Origin: Candidatus Gerdarchaeota archaeon
GTDB taxonomy: Archaea > Asgardarchaeota > Heimdallarchaeia > JABLTI01
Assembly (NCBI GenBank): GCA_016840905.1
Contig: JAEORM010000122.1
Coordinates: 1-23,923, forward strand
Reading direction: 5' to 3'
Length of the DNA stretch: 23,923 nt
Position numbers and translations under genes: made by a program. Positions 23,045 through 23,923 of the stretch are shown in pieces (the first letter of the stretch is position 1; every line of letters starts with the position of its first letter). The notes under the pieces were generated by a model. That model made no database searches. It worked only from the letters and a program-made list of their open reading frames with translations, and had not been told where the DNA came from.

Positions 23045-23872
23045 TCAACTTTTCTTATTGTTTTTAGTTTCTATATTCATAGAACCTCTTCTATATCCCC
23101 CCAAATCCAAAGTAACAAACCCAAAACCTAATGATTTTAACTTAGCTGTTATTTTTTCCGTTTCTTTAAAAATTATATCAAAAAACTGTTTAGAGGTTTC
23201 TATCCGAGCGATGGCACCATGGACTCTAACACGTACATCTGAAAGTCCTAAAGATTTCAAAAATTTCTCAGCTTGATAAACCATTTCTAGTTTTTCAGGA
23301 ATAATTTTTTCACCAAAAGGAAATCGTGTAGCTAAGCATGGTGATGAGGGTTTATTCCAACAAGCTAATCCTAATTCTTTTGATAATTGTCTGATATCAT
23401 TTTTTGTTAGTTTAGCATCCATTAACGGACTGCAAACACCTAATTCTTGAACAGCTTGAAAACCAGGTCTATAATCATCTAAATCGTCGAAATTAGTTCC
23501 CTCGATCATAATTCCTTCTATGCCTTTTTCTTTGCAGAATTTTGCTACAGCTGAAAGATTGATTTTTTTACAGATATAACATCTGTCTTTAGGATTAGTT
23601 TCAAACCAACTTACATCAATCTGATCACTTTCAATAATATAATGCTTGATTCCCAAATCATTTGCTATTTGTTTAGCCTCTTCTAATTCATCTCGAGGTA
23701 ATTGAGGGATATCTATAGTTATTGCTGTAGCATTATCTCCTAGAATTTGATAAGAAATAGTTGCTAAGAAAGTGCTATCAACACCTCCTGAGAAGGCTAT
23801 AACAACTTTCTTTAGCTTAAGTATAATTTTTTTCAATTCTTCTAACTTACTATTCAAAGATTTTTGATTCAT
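23045..23872 (-). CDS. larE: ATP-dependent sulfur transferase LarE
   Basis: LarE activates the pyridinium carboxylates as AMP esters and replaces them with sulfur. The 275-residue protein has the PP-loop FSGGVDST (27-34) and SSPCLATRFPFG (176-187) with Cys179 at the position of the sulfur-donating cysteine of sacrificial LarE. It also has Cys98 and Cys101 in DRCYICKK; three such cysteines are the pattern reported for LarE enzymes that carry a 4Fe-4S cluster and are not sacrificial, so this may be that catalytic type (inference). It heads the larE-larB pair; 51 bases before the window edge show no clear gene. LarC is not in the window. Confidence 0.93.
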   Translation of the reverse strand: MNQKSLNSKLEELKKIILKLKKVVIAFSGGVDSTFLATISYQILGDNATAITIDIPQLPRDELEEAKQIANDLGIKHYIIESDQIDVSWFETNPKDRCYICKKINLSAVAKFCKEKGIEGIMIEGTNFDDLDDYRPGFQAVQELGVCSPLMDAKLTKNDIRQLSKELGLACWNKPSSPCLATRFPFGEKIIPEKLEMVYQAEKFLKSLGLSDVRVRVHGAIARIETSKQFFDIIFKETEKITAKLKSLGFGFVTLDLGGYRRGSMNIETKNNKKS

Positions 23873-23923
23873 GATACTAGAGTCTCATTTCAAAGGTAAA
23901 TATCGTGGAATAAATATCATCCC

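Noticed and set aside
23873..23923. End of another minus-strand gene upstream of larE (short open stretch ending in TGA near 23886)
   Set aside because: Only about a dozen codons are visible and they match nothing I know; too short to support.

Overview
The window looks like low-GC archaeal chromosome, most probably from an Asgard archaeon (a Loki- or Heimdall-like lineage would fit, but I cannot place it further). The evidence is: archaeal-form ribosomal proteins uS12 and uS7, an archaeal NAC-alpha with a UBA tail, an archaeal-type UMP kinase, a GfcR-like PRPP-binding regulator, TATA-box promoters with GGTG/GGAG Shine-Dalgarno sites, and a 77-residue ubiquitin-like protein that ends exactly in Gly-Gly. 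These sit beside genes of bacterial type (DnaK/GrpE, PyrD/PyrK, LarB/LarE, a CPBP protease). I see no rRNA, tRNA, CRISPR array, insertion sequence, integrase or phage gene. The window is densely coding: the two longest gaps are 15236-15509 (grpE promoter region with repeats) and 4350-4613 (5' end of the regulator gene and two possible promoters), both under 300 bases.

Layout. 1-1587: 3' part of a PUA / PP-loop (PAPS reductase-like) / ferredoxin fusion, cut by the window edge. 1596-4349 (minus): NAC-alpha, a small possibly NTF2-like protein, MtnA (methylthioribose-1-phosphate isomerase) and the PRPP-binding regulator, the last two probably co-transcribed. 4614-6805 (plus): a class V aminotransferase and a TPR protein. 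6842-7781 (minus): two small unknowns, one Cys/His-rich. 8008-9430 (plus): uS12 and uS7, cut off from the rest of the usual str cluster; uS7 carries a charged N-terminal extension of about 130 residues. 9455-10711 (minus): CPBP membrane protease. 10848-14442 (plus): winged-helix protein, TPR protein, UMP kinase and a PD-(D/E)XK nuclease-fold protein with a very acidic N terminus. 14462-15235 (minus): multi-pass membrane protein. 15510-18100 (plus): grpE-dnaK without dnaJ, behind a promoter region with direct and inverted repeats. 18133-19926 (minus): secreted CocE/S15-type hydrolase. 19987-21782 (minus): pyrD-pyrK. 21939-22172 (minus): ubiquitin-like protein. 22279-23872 (minus): larE-larB.

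How the genes fit together. Nucleotide metabolism recurs: PyrD/PyrK make orotate, UMP kinase acts later in the same pathway, and the regulator has a PRPP-sensing phosphoribosyltransferase fold. Protein synthesis and quality control recur too: uS12/uS7, NAC, GrpE/DnaK and the ubiquitin-like protein. LarE/LarB make the precursor of the nickel-pincer nucleotide cofactor, but LarC and a dependent racemase are not here. Several genes end in hairpins with T-tracts, and several start at TTG or GTG behind a Shine-Dalgarno site. The most interesting items are the stand-alone Gly-Gly ubiquitin-like gene, the uS7 extension, the palindrome before the UMP kinase start, the repeats before grpE, and a likely non-ATG (CTG) start of the PRPP regulator. 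I found no convincing multi-gene system that is wholly new.
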